Shown here: piece after piece, positions 1 to 7,956 of the stretch | Numbering within the stretch: the stretch's first letter is position 1 | Layout: the number at the start of each line of letters is the position of its first letter | DNA from: CBDUBU01 sp965365465 | GTDB taxonomy: Bacteria; Bacteroidota; Rhodothermia; Rhodothermales; DASSAV01 | NCBI GenBank assembly: GCA_965365465.1 | Contig: CBDUBU010000016.1 | Span: forward strand, 1 to 26,725 | Length of the DNA: 26,725 nucleotides | Direction of reading: 5' to 3' | Notes under the pieces: model-generated | Seen by the model: the letters and a program-made list of their open reading frames with translations, nothing else | Databases searched by the model: none | Told to the model about the DNA's origin: nothing | Translations under genes and position numbers: made by a program

Positions 1-1
1 C

Positions 2-73
2 AGTAACCGCCAGGAGGTCGCCCAAGACGATCTGCTTTCTGTTCCGAGCCGGCAGGCCACATCCCTCCCTTAG
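2..73 (+). CDS. possible C-terminal tail of upstream gene (partial)
   Basis: A frame open from the window edge ends in TAG at 71-73 and encodes a polar, Asp/Glu/Gln-containing tail of 23 residues. In Rhodothermus-type complex I operons the gene before nhaD is nuoM (nqo13), so this could be the cytoplasmic tail of that subunit. The stretch is too short to identify by sequence and another frame is also open here, so the assignment rests on position only. Confidence 0.3.
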   Translation, partial: SNRQEVAQDDLLSVPSRQATSLP

Positions 74-98
74 CCACCCCGTCCTTTCGTCCTGCAAT

Positions 99-1676
99 AT
101 GAACAATACCTTTACAGCACGAAGTTTCCTGAGCGTATCTCGATGGCTTCTCATCCCTGCTCTGGTTTGGGTCATTTTTGCGACGTTGCCGCGTACGGTG
201 CAAGGCAACGAGCCAGCGTCCGCCGCCGTTACGGCTTCCCTTCAGCAAGTTGCTCCCGAAACGCCCCCTCAAGAAACGCCCTCTCTGGAAGTTGACCCCA
301 ACCCGGAGGAAGCTCATGCCGAGGAAGGAGGGCACGGTCCTGTCCCTCCCGCCTGGATGATTCTTCCTTTTGCTGCGCTTCTCATTATGATTGCCACGGG
401 TCCGTTATTCTATCCCCATCACTGGCATCATTATTATCCCAGATATGCTATTGGACTGGGGATATTCGTTGCGCTCTACTATGTTTTTGCGCTGCACTCA
501 CCGGTCCCCATACTGCACGCGCTGCAAGAATACTTGTCCTTCATTGCCCTGGTTGCTTCTCTTTTCATCGCAGCAAGCGGCATTTTTCTGAATATCAATG
601 CGAAGGGAACGCCGCGCAACAACATTATCCTTCTTTTTGTCGCCTCGCTCATCGCCAATCTGATCGCAACGACCGGGGCCGCCATGCTGTTTATTCGCTC
701 TTACATGAGGCTCAATCGCGGTCGCCTGAAGGCTTACCATATCGTTTTTTTCATCTTTCTGGTTGCGAACGTCGGCGGCGCGCTGACACCGATTGGAGAT
801 CCTCCGCTCTTCCTGGGATTTCTCCGTGGCGTGCCTTTCTTCTGGACTCTCTCTCACGTTTGGTATATCTGGCTGCCCGCAACGGTGCTCATTCTCGCTG
901 TTTTTTATGTCTATGATGCACGTAACAAAGAAATCAGCCCTGATCCTGATCCGTCAATGAAAACGGTCAGCGTGATAGGGATGAAGAATTTTATATGGGT
1001 CGCTATCATTATCATCTCGGTTTTTCTGGACCCGCTGGTGCTGGACTTCATACCGCGCCTGGAAATCGGCGACTTCCACGTACCTATCGGGATACGCGAA
1101 ATCATTATGTTCACGGTTGCTTTCCTCGCGTACCGTTTTTCCAATAAAACGGCGCTGGAGAAAAATGAATTCTCCTTTGAACCGATCCGCGAGGTGGCCT
1201 GGCTGTTTCTGGGGATTTTTGCCACCATGCAGCCGGCTCTGCAAATCATCAGCCTTTTTGCACAGGAACATGCAGATTCCTTGACTGTCGGCACCTTCTA
1301 CTGGAGCACCGGGGTGCTTTCCGGCATTCTGGACAACGCGCCTACCTACCTCAACTTCGTAGCTGCAGCGATGGGCAAGTTCGGCATGGACGTTAACATT
1401 CCAGCCCAGGTGCGCGATTTTGCGCTGCCCGAGATGGCGCACCCGGATTCCTGGCATTTCCTTCAGGCGATTTCCGTAGCTGCCGTGTTCTTCGGCGCAC
1501 TTACCTATATCGGCAATGCTCCGAACTTCATGGTAAAGGCCATTTCGGAGGCAAACGGCGTAGAGACGCCTTCGTTTCTGGCCTATATAGTCCGCTACTC
1601 CCTCCCGATTCTGATTCCGATCTATTTCGTGATCTATGTGCTCTTTTATAGCGGCTGGGTCTTTTCCATTCAATGA
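99..1676 (+). CDS. nhaD: NhaD-like Na+/H+ antiporter
   Basis: Polytopic inner-membrane protein of 525 residues in the ArsB/NhaD (CitMHS-like) ion transporter superfamily, expected to exchange Na+ for H+. Residues 1-35 form a signal-like hydrophobic segment, followed by a Pro/Glu-rich linker to about 84 and then about 11-12 hydrophobic segments. Family signatures are TTGAAMLFIR (191-200), GGALTPIGDPPLFLGFLRG (226-244) and, in the second half, SGILDNAPTYLNF and TYIGNAPNF, giving the expected inverted-repeat pattern. A His-rich stretch (PHHWHHYYPRY) lies at 106-116. The ATG at 99 has no clear Shine-Dalgarno. It lies 16 bp before the dehydratase gene and upstream of nuoN, matching the nqo13-nhaD-pcd-nqo14 order known for Rhodothermus marinus, so co-transcription with complex I genes is likely. 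Ion specificity is inferred from family only. Confidence 0.9.
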   Translation: MNNTFTARSFLSVSRWLLIPALVWVIFATLPRTVQGNEPASAAVTASLQQVAPETPPQETPSLEVDPNPEEAHAEEGGHGPVPPAWMILPFAALLIMIATGPLFYPHHWHHYYPRYAIGLGIFVALYYVFALHSPVPILHALQEYLSFIALVASLFIAASGIFLNINAKGTPRNNIILLFVASLIANLIATTGAAMLFIRSYMRLNRGRLKAYHIVFFIFLVANVGGALTPIGDPPLFLGFLRGVPFFWTLSHVWYIWLPATVLILAVFYVYDARNKEISPDPDPSMKTVSVIGMKNFIWVAIIIISVFLDPLVLDFIPRLEIGDFHVPIGIREIIMFTVAFLAYRFSNKTALEKNEFSFEPIREVAWLFLGIFATMQPALQIISLFAQEHADSLTVGTFYWSTGVLSGILDNAPTYLNFVAAAMGKFGMDVNIPAQVRDFALPEMAHPDSWHFLQAISVAAVFFGALTYIGNAPNFMVKAISEANGVETPSFLAYIVRYSLPILIPIYFVIYVLFYSGWVFSIQ

Positions 1677-1692
1677 ACAGCAAGCAGTCCCC

Positions 1693-1983
1693 ATGCGAAA
1701 TCCTTTAACGCAGGAGCAGATACAGGCCGCGCTCAAAGACCTGGCCGACTGGAAATTCGAGGACGACCGGTTGAAGAAGTCCTTTGCGTTCGAGGATTTC
1801 GGAACGGCGATGGCCTTCATCGTGCGCCTGGCTTTTTATGCCGAGCAGATGAACCATCACCCGGAGATCCGGAACGTCTACAACCAGGTAGACATCTATC
1901 TGAGCACGCATGACGCCGGCGACAGGGTGACGGAAATGGATGTCAGGTTGGCCCGCGCCATTGAAGGTATTTCAATCACCTAG
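1693..1983 (+). CDS. phhB: 4a-hydroxytetrahydrobiopterin dehydratase (PCD)
   Basis: Small cytoplasmic enzyme of 96 residues, the normal length for pterin-4a-carbinolamine dehydratase, which dehydrates 4a-hydroxytetrahydropterin to quinonoid dihydropterin. The signature is intact: HHPEIRNVYNQV followed by STHDAG and VTEMD, including the paired active-site histidines. The frame is open upstream to an ATG at 1636, but that would overlap nhaD and add 19 non-conserved residues, so the ATG at 1693 is chosen. The gene sits between nhaD and nuoN. No phenylalanine hydroxylase is visible nearby, so its role in this operon is unclear; homologues have been proposed to serve other pterin or non-pterin functions. 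Family assignment is firm, physiological role is not. Confidence 0.93.
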   Translation: MRNPLTQEQIQAALKDLADWKFEDDRLKKSFAFEDFGTAMAFIVRLAFYAEQMNHHPEIRNVYNQVDIYLSTHDAGDRVTEMDVRLARAIEGISIT

Positions 1984-2030
1984 TCAGGCGCGGAATGCGT
2001 TGCCGGAAGGGCGAACTTTTATTTTGAGAT

Positions 2031-3530
2031 ATGGACCTAGCACAGGCTTATGACACGCTTCCGGCCGATCTGGTCGGCGCTTTCTCGCTCGTTATAATCA
2101 CGGTCGCCGGCCTGGTTATGGTAGTGTGGGATGCGTTCAGAAACGATGCGCGGGGGATACCCTGGCTTGGCGCAGGCGCCCTAGCCCTGGGAATCCTGTG
2201 GGAAATTTTGCGCCTGGACTTTGACTCTGAAACTGCCTTTTTTGGTATGATCCGCGTTGGCGGCTTTGCCTCATTCGTGAATATCATCATCATGGTGGGA
2301 GCAGCCCTGACGATTGTGCTGTCGGTTCCGTATCTGCGGCAAATCGGCCATCAGTATGGCGAGGTGTACGCGCTTATCCTGTTCGCCACTGCCGGAATGA
2401 TCCTCCTCGGCACAGCGAACAATCTCGTTGCAGTCTTTGTCGGACTGGAGACGATGTCGATCTGCCTGTACATCCTGACAGGTCTCGTGCGTGATGACGA
2501 GGGCGCTATTGAAAGCGCACTGAAGTACTTCTTGCTGGGAGCCTTCTCGACCGGATTCTTTCTTTATGGAATTGCGCTTCTTTATGGAGCTACCGGCACC
2601 ATGTACCTCCCCGACATGATAGGTGGGCTTCTTGCCAGCACCAACGTAGTGCTGTTCTGGGCAGGTGTTGCGCTCTTGATGATAGGTTTTATGTTCAAAG
2701 TCAGCGCAGCCCCTTTCCATATGTGGACCCCCGACGTATATCAGGGCGCTCCGACGACGCTCACCGGATATATGTCGACGGCTTCAAAGGCTTCTGCGTT
2801 TGCCGCGCTCATCCTGATCCTGTACTATGCGCTTCCGGCAGAGCATTGGAGCCTAGTGCTTGCAGTAGTGGCCGTTATCACAATGATTCTCGGCAACGTG
2901 CTGGCACTCGCCCAGAACAACGTGAAGCGTATGCTGGCGTATTCGTCTATCGCCCATGCAGGCTACGTGCTGGTAGGTCTGGCGGCGGGCACTCCGGCGG
3001 GGTATTCAGGAGCACTCATCTATCTCCTCATCTACACGCTGATGAACATCGGGGCCTTTGGCGTAATGGCTCTTCTCGAATGGGACGGAAAGCAGGGTCG
3101 CGTGCAGACGCTCTCGTCGCTGGCAGGGGTTGGCCTGCGCAAGCCGTTGCTCGGAGTGACAATGGGCATCTTTATGTTCAGCCTTACAGGCTTCCCTCCG
3201 ATGGGAGGCTTCTTCGGCAAAGTTGCCGTTTTCGCTCCGGCCATCGATGCAGGCTTGACCTGGCTGGTTCTTGTTGGTGTGTTGGCTAGCGCTGTGTCTG
3301 CCGGGTATTATCTGCGCGTTCTGTGGGTTTTCTGGATGCAATCGCCGGATGATGCGCCTGAAACTGAAACGGCGCGACAGGTTTCGTTTTCCGTACCAGG
3401 TTCCTCTGCCGCCGTGCTGGTGTTTTGCGCAGGGCTTCTGCTTATCGTGGGATTTGTGCCACAATTGTACGAGATTACGGCATCTTTCTTCCTCCATGTC
3501 GTTGCTGCTCCGATGGCCGTCATTCCTTGA
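2031..3530 (+). CDS. nuoN: NADH-quinone oxidoreductase subunit N (complex I)
   Basis: Proton-pumping antiporter-like membrane subunit of respiratory complex I, 499 residues with about 14 hydrophobic segments. Landmarks are the TM5 glutamate in VGLETMSICLYI (E140), ALKYFLLGAFSTGFFLYGIA around 163-182 with K165, FKVSAAPFHMWTPDVYQGAP at 222-241 with K223, the SKAS lysine (K253), NNVKRMLAYSSIAHAGY around 298-314, and FMFSLTGFPPMGGFFGK near 380. These are the Lys/Glu positions of the antiporter-type channel. Start ATG at 2031 is 47 bp after the dehydratase gene; GTG/TTG alternatives are not needed. It is the only certain Nuo subunit in the window, so the remaining subunits must lie upstream or elsewhere, as in Rhodothermus marinus where they are split over several loci. 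Confidence 0.97.
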   Translation: MDLAQAYDTLPADLVGAFSLVIITVAGLVMVVWDAFRNDARGIPWLGAGALALGILWEILRLDFDSETAFFGMIRVGGFASFVNIIIMVGAALTIVLSVPYLRQIGHQYGEVYALILFATAGMILLGTANNLVAVFVGLETMSICLYILTGLVRDDEGAIESALKYFLLGAFSTGFFLYGIALLYGATGTMYLPDMIGGLLASTNVVLFWAGVALLMIGFMFKVSAAPFHMWTPDVYQGAPTTLTGYMSTASKASAFAALILILYYALPAEHWSLVLAVVAVITMILGNVLALAQNNVKRMLAYSSIAHAGYVLVGLAAGTPAGYSGALIYLLIYTLMNIGAFGVMALLEWDGKQGRVQTLSSLAGVGLRKPLLGVTMGIFMFSLTGFPPMGGFFGKVAVFAPAIDAGLTWLVLVGVLASAVSAGYYLRVLWVFWMQSPDDAPETETARQVSFSVPGSSAAVLVFCAGLLLIVGFVPQLYEITASFFLHVVAAPMAVIP

Positions 3531-3580
3531 CACGGCTCCGGGGCAAGGCAAAACGAAGAGCTTTTTTCCATGGCTGAGCT

Positions 3581-4153
3581 ATGCGAGACTTGATTCTGGA
3601 GCTTATTCCGAATGCGCCGCAACTTGGCCTGTTCGTCGTCCCGGACATCCCTGATGCGCGGCTTCGCAACGCTTTGCACGATTACGCGAAAAGAGCACGT
3701 ACGGAAGATGTCATCGCACTCTATGATGCCACGCTGCTCGGAACAGCCAAAGACGGAGCGGTTTTTACCGTAGATACCGTCTTTTTTCAGAACAACGCGC
3801 TGGAACCGGTACAGGCTGTTCGTTATGCTGACATTGTCCGCGTCGAGAGCAAGCGCAAGCTCATCGGCGGCCAGAAGGTTTATCTGGATGTGAACCAGGG
3901 ACGCGCGACCACGACCATAGCTATCGACTTCTCCGGGAAACCTGACGCGGCGCCCTATGTGGCAAGATTTCTGCGCGAGGCCATGCTGCGCGGCGCCGCC
4001 GAAGAGATGGACCGGGAGCCGGCCTCGATAGCGTTCAGCGCCGCAGGATCAGACATTCCAGCCGTTGCCAGGGCGCTGGAGGACCTAGTCGAGCAAGGCT
4101 TACTCTCCGAAGCGGACTACGCGCGTATGATGGCTGCGCTAAAGCGCTCCTGA
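3581..4153 (+). CDS. conserved hypothetical, PH-like domain plus SHOCT-like C-terminus
   Basis: Soluble 190-residue protein without signal peptide or membrane segment. The middle part (about 43-120) has the alternating beta pattern seen in bacterial PH-like domains: YDATLLGTAKDGAVFTVD, then VFFQNN, then YADIVRVES. The last 27 residues (ALEDLVEQGLLSEADYARMM) resemble a SHOCT-type short C-terminal domain, the small helical module attached to many unrelated bacterial proteins. It follows nuoN by 50 bp on the same strand and may be its last co-transcribed gene. I cannot name a function. The domain comparisons are by eye; a profile search would settle them. Confidence 0.82.
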   Translation: MRDLILELIPNAPQLGLFVVPDIPDARLRNALHDYAKRARTEDVIALYDATLLGTAKDGAVFTVDTVFFQNNALEPVQAVRYADIVRVESKRKLIGGQKVYLDVNQGRATTTIAIDFSGKPDAAPYVARFLREAMLRGAAEEMDREPASIAFSAAGSDIPAVARALEDLVEQGLLSEADYARMMAALKRS

Positions 4154-4168
4154 GAACACCAGGCAAGA

Positions 4169-4187
4169 ACCAGCATCTAATGCCGGT
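4169..4187. terminator. weak hairpin in convergent gap
   Basis: Between two convergent stop codons (4153 and 4189) lies an imperfect inverted repeat: a 4-bp GCAT/ATGC stem around CTA, extended by ACC/GGT across one mismatch. There is no T-tract on either strand, so it is at best a weak bidirectional transcription end. Confidence 0.25.
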
Positions 4188-4188
4188 C

Positions 4189-5964
4189 TCAATCTCCAAT
4201 CCGGATTTCTCCGAAACGCGTTTCTATTTCCTTTCGCAAACGCTGCAAATGATCGGCTACCTCCTCGCGTTTGTTGGCGACCTGAACAAGTGTTTCCTGT
4301 TCCGATCCTACGAGTTGCTCGAAAGGAGCTATCAATTCATGCACCTTGTGGAGCGCCTCCTGCGTTTCCGTGTCGAACTGGGCGCGCAGCGCCTGCGTCA
4401 AGTCCGTACGTAGTTCATCCACGCGGGCCATGTACTCGCGGATGGCTTTGCGCTTCTGGCGCGGCAAGAATATAAATCCGAATGCCGCCAGCATCCCCGC
4501 AGCCAGAAGCCCACCCGTTACATCTACCGCCGACGTAGCAACGATAATGGCAGCTACTGCTCCGATGCCGGCTGCAATACCCTCCGTCCCCAGAAACAAG
4601 GCAGCCGCACTGCGTGCATTCTCCAGAATACGCCGCGCCTCTTCGTGCAGATCGTACGCAGAGATGCGGCGTTCAGCTTCACGTCGGATCTTTTCAAAGA
4701 CCTCCGCCCGGTTATACAGGAATTCGTTGTTTGTAGACGAACTACCTGGCGCCGGGCGGGAGCGTAATTGTGCATTGAACCGGCCTAGCGTCCAGTTCCA
4801 GAGCCCAAGCACGTGCCGCAGCAGCCAATCAACGCCGTCCGTGAGCCGGTCTTCAATTTCCCGTTCACTCTGCCGTATGACCTGCCGACTGAACTCCTCC
4901 TTAAAGGCATCCTTGTCTTTCAGAAGTCGGAGCTTACTGACGCGGATGTTATCTTCCAGAAACTGCACCCCGCGCCGCTCCATCTGGAGCAGGAGGTTAT
5001 CGATCTCAGTCAGGTATCTCCCATATCCATTCCGCAGTTCAGACTCAGCCTCTATAAAATGCTCGCGCAACACCTCTAACTGCTGCATATCCTCACGGAG
5101 CACCTCCTCTCTCGCAAGCAAGCGCTGGTCGAATGTCTCCAGGAGTTTCAACCCGGAGTCAACGGGAGCACGCAGCTTGAGCGTCATCTGATCCGCTCCG
5201 GTCAGCGTATCCATTACAAACTGCTCCAGCGGAGCAAAGCGACTTTTGGCCCAATTTTCTTGCGCCTGCGGCCCCTGTCCGTCTGTTTTATATTCATAGG
5301 CGAGTTCTGCGCTCACGGGGAAAACTTTCGGCTCGAACCCCATCAGTTCACTGCAACTAGACTTCAGGTAGGATAAAACCTGTTCGAGTTCAATTCCTTT
5401 CTCATCACCGAGGTCTATTTTGTTTAAGACAAACACGAGGCGCTTTCCCCATGCACTGCGAACGTACTGAAGAAATTGCCGCTCCGATTCGGAAAGCGGA
5501 CGATCGAACGAGGTCACGAACAGAATCAGATCGGCGCGTGGTATAAAATCCTCCGTGATTTCCTGATGGCGTCGAACTATCGAGTTTGTACCCGGCGTAT
5601 CCACCAGGTTAAGGTGTTTCAGCAAAGCGGCCGGATAACGACGTTCGAGCACGTATTCCGAGAGTTGCCTTATGAGCGGCTCCGGCCCATATCGGAGGAT
5701 GGTTATTTTGGCCGTTGTTGGGATCGGCCCCTCCTCCATAATCTTCTCGCCGAACAGCGCATTGATTACACTCGACTTTCCCGCATTGAATTCTCCCACA
5801 ATCACGACCAGAAAAAGCTCTTCCAGATGAGCAATCAGCTCATCAAGTTGCTCCAGGACCTGACGTTCAGCATCCAGGTCTTCCAGCAAGCTTCGGAGGC
5901 CATGCAACGCCTCCCGTTCGGATTGCAACAGAGCATCGGTCGTCCTGGAAATCAGCGGTTTCAT
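4189..5964 (-). CDS. bacterial dynamin-like GTPase
   Basis: Membrane-remodelling GTPase of the dynamin/BDLP superfamily, 591 residues. The G motifs are complete: G1 GEFNAGKSS (57-65), G2 IPTTAKI (81-87), G3 DTPG (122-125) and G4 NKID (181-184). Long helical stretches follow (about 270-450), then a hydrophobic Ala/Gly-rich hairpin around 455-505 ending in FIFLPRQKRK, which is the likely membrane-insertion paddle, and a C-terminal helical region with coiled-coil character that would fold back on the neck. Start ATG at 5964; no convincing Shine-Dalgarno. It lies 129 bp downstream of the secreted TPR gene on the same strand, so a two-gene transcript is possible. In bacteria such proteins act at the inner membrane in fission, fusion or envelope-stress repair; the specific role here is unknown. 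Confidence 0.95.
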   Translation of the reverse strand: MKPLISRTTDALLQSEREALHGLRSLLEDLDAERQVLEQLDELIAHLEELFLVVIVGEFNAGKSSVINALFGEKIMEEGPIPTTAKITILRYGPEPLIRQLSEYVLERRYPAALLKHLNLVDTPGTNSIVRRHQEITEDFIPRADLILFVTSFDRPLSESERQFLQYVRSAWGKRLVFVLNKIDLGDEKGIELEQVLSYLKSSCSELMGFEPKVFPVSAELAYEYKTDGQGPQAQENWAKSRFAPLEQFVMDTLTGADQMTLKLRAPVDSGLKLLETFDQRLLAREEVLREDMQQLEVLREHFIEAESELRNGYGRYLTEIDNLLLQMERRGVQFLEDNIRVSKLRLLKDKDAFKEEFSRQVIRQSEREIEDRLTDGVDWLLRHVLGLWNWTLGRFNAQLRSRPAPGSSSTNNEFLYNRAEVFEKIRREAERRISAYDLHEEARRILENARSAAALFLGTEGIAAGIGAVAAIIVATSAVDVTGGLLAAGMLAAFGFIFLPRQKRKAIREYMARVDELRTDLTQALRAQFDTETQEALHKVHELIAPFEQLVGSEQETLVQVANKREEVADHLQRLRKEIETRFGEIRIGD

Positions 5965-6093
5965 TCCGTTTTGAAGAGGAAAGTTAATCGAAGTAAAGCA
6001 ACTGCGCGCTTCGCGGCAATGCTTTCAGGCTGGGGGCTGTAACCCTGTCGAAGCAGGTTAGGTTCGATGCCGGGAAGGAAGCGCCCGCCGCTG

Positions 6094-7635
6094 TCACTTC
6101 GTTCCAAGCTGTTCCAGGGCAGCGCGCGCGTTTTGTTCGAGCGCCTGCGCATAGTCATAGTCATACTGCCCCTTGCAGGCCAGCGCCTCCAGGTATCTTT
6201 CTGCGGCTTTTTGCTGCTCGCCCATTTCTGCGTGGATACGCCCCATGTAGTATAAACTCCAGGGCTTCCATCGCGCCGCTTCGTCGCCCGGATGCTCGGC
6301 GGCAAACAGATAAGACTGTAGCGCCTCGGTACGATGCCCCAGGGATTGCTGCACGCGACCCAGCCGGTATGCGGCCTCGGCGCGTTCCGCTTCCGTAGCC
6401 GACGGGTCGTGAAATACCTGACGCAAGAGGGGTTCAGCCTGTTCAGGGGCGCCGCCGTCATAGAGATTCGCGCCCAGCAGAAGCTTTTTCTCCAGGCCCA
6501 CAAGCGGCTGTTCCAGGCGATGTCGGGCAGAACGATAGGCAGCCCGGTCGCCATCAAAGTCTCGCCTGCCTGCAACGGCCCGGTAGTATTCAAGGGATTC
6601 CGGACGACGCCCCTGCAATTCGACTGCGATCCCTAACAGATGCCATGTACTTGCCTTGAGCGCAGGTCCCTCCTGCCGTGTGAGATACAGCCGGAAGTGC
6701 ATTTCAGCCTCCGCAAAACGGTTTTGCAGCAAGAAAGCTTTTCCCAGGTAGTGATCGACAAACGGGATACGGAAATACGATGAACCGGGCGCATCTTGCC
6801 AAGCTGCCGCAGCAGCAAGAACCGCCTGCGCTTCCGCAGCGCGGCGGTTCTGCATAAGCATGAAACCGAGAAGATACCCTGCAAGCGTGCTTTCCGGATG
6901 GCGCTCGTAAAACCCATGAATCTTTTTCAAGCCAGCTTCAGGATCCCGGTACAACAAAGCGTCAGCCAGAGCCAGCGTCACCAGTGCAAATTCCTGGCGG
7001 TACGTTCCAAGTTTACAGACTGCCTGTAACTCTTCTGCGCCCTGTCGGACGCTTCCTTTGTATCCGAAGAGGCGAAGCAACCGCCGGTATGGGGATGGCA
7101 GAGAGCCAACAGCCAGATGTAGTAAGCCCAGACCTGCATACCCATCGTAAAAAGAAGTGTCCTGCTGCATCAGTTTCTCAAACTTCCTGTACGCCAGACG
7201 AGCGACCAGCGCAGATCGTACGTACCGTTCCTGTCTTGCATAGACAAGCGCTCGCATCAAATCGATTTCTGCTTCGACCCAGGTTCGATGCAGCTCATCT
7301 GCAAGATGCCTGATCTCTTCGCGCAGCGAATCTGCTCGCTGAAAAAACTCCTCGCCATGAGCCGGCTGTTCAGAGATCAGCACCTTGAGCAGAGAAACAA
7401 GCGTCAGATGCTGAAAGGCAGCGGCGCCTCCATCCGGTCGGCGAGCGAGCAAGCGCAGGTTTCTTTCGGCTATCGCCAGTTGAAAGTTCATCATCTGCGT
7501 AAAGGCAGAATCCAGCAGCGCTTCGGATTCCGCCGTGCGGATGGTCAGCGTATGAGGCGTCTGTGCAAAAGCAGGAGGCGCACAGAAAAGTGCGATGCCG
7601 ATTCCTGCCGCTGCCAGCGATGACGAAAAACCCAT
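6094..7635 (-). CDS. secreted TPR-repeat protein (Iml2/TTC39-like)
   Basis: 513 residues with a clear signal peptide, cleavage predicted after AFA at residue 24, so periplasmic or outer-membrane associated. The body consists of helical tetratricopeptide-type repeats; recognisable units include AERNLRLLARRPD, YLGKAFLLQNRFAEAEMHFR, YRLGRVQQSLGHRTEALQSY and YYMGRIHAEMGEQQKAAERY. A segment near 160-205 (YDGYAGLGLLHLAVGSLP, then LFGYKGS) recalls the bacterial relatives of the Iml2/TTC39 family. No enzymatic motif is visible, so a scaffold role is the best guess. Start ATG at 7635 has a GGGG run 3 nt upstream on the minus strand. It precedes the dynamin-like gene. Confidence 0.92.
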   Translation of the reverse strand: MGFSSSLAAAGIGIALFCAPPAFAQTPHTLTIRTAESEALLDSAFTQMMNFQLAIAERNLRLLARRPDGGAAAFQHLTLVSLLKVLISEQPAHGEEFFQRADSLREEIRHLADELHRTWVEAEIDLMRALVYARQERYVRSALVARLAYRKFEKLMQQDTSFYDGYAGLGLLHLAVGSLPSPYRRLLRLFGYKGSVRQGAEELQAVCKLGTYRQEFALVTLALADALLYRDPEAGLKKIHGFYERHPESTLAGYLLGFMLMQNRRAAEAQAVLAAAAAWQDAPGSSYFRIPFVDHYLGKAFLLQNRFAEAEMHFRLYLTRQEGPALKASTWHLLGIAVELQGRRPESLEYYRAVAGRRDFDGDRAAYRSARHRLEQPLVGLEKKLLLGANLYDGGAPEQAEPLLRQVFHDPSATEAERAEAAYRLGRVQQSLGHRTEALQSYLFAAEHPGDEAARWKPWSLYYMGRIHAEMGEQQKAAERYLEALACKGQYDYDYAQALEQNARAALEQLGTK

Positions 7636-7956
7636 ACGCCCCTAATAAACTTTCCCTCCGATGCGGAGATGATGTACGGTTATGCATTCTCTACAGCCTA
7701 TCTTCCGACGCTGCATTGGAAGCGAGGCTTCATGAACTATCAAGCTCTCAGAAACGGTCTGGCAAGCCAGGAAAGTGTCGCTTCCGGCAGAGCAGAGATA
7801 ACCCCCTAGCACCTGCCATTCGGGTTGTATAGACTCTTCGCTCAGGATGACATTTCGATGTGGGTTGCAGCGTCCCCCAAAGCCGTGTCATGATGAACGC
7901 AGTGGAGCATCTATGCTGCACAGTTAGCAGGCGTCCGTCCATGCTGCGTCCGACTT
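7636..7956. other. 321-bp intergenic region
   Basis: No supportable gene. Short frames on both strands lack family features. It contains a small hairpin (CTCCG/CGGAG arms, 7656-7668), another at 7759-7770 (CTGGC/GCCAG arms around AA) and a stretch resembling a widespread interspersed repeat at 7831-7853. The promoter of the TPR-dynamin pair should lie at its left end on the minus strand, but I see no convincing element. Confidence 0.7.
7831..7853 (-). repeat. candidate interspersed intergenic repeat
   Basis: On the minus strand this reads as GTCATCCTGAGCGAAGAG plus flanks. It matches the start of a short intergenic element I know from many unrelated bacterial genomes, where translated spurious frames begin with CHPER. 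Such a frame (CHPERRVYTTRMAGARGLSL) is indeed open here. Only one copy is seen in this window, so repetition itself is not shown. Confidence 0.4.

Noticed and set aside
1693..1983. Pterin dehydratase motif with an extra residue (THDAG-DRVTE rather than THDAG-GLTE) as a possible inactive enzyme
   Set aside because: GxxVTE-type variants are, to my knowledge, common in this family, and the active-site histidines are intact.
6041..6059. Small hairpin with AACC-TG/CAGGTT arms in the TPR-dynamin gap as a terminator
   Set aside because: The stem is short and bulged and no T-tract follows on the minus strand.
7748..7942. 64-codon minus-strand frame as a small gene
   Set aside because: Its translation matches the pattern of spurious frames created by the CHPER-type intergenic repeat.
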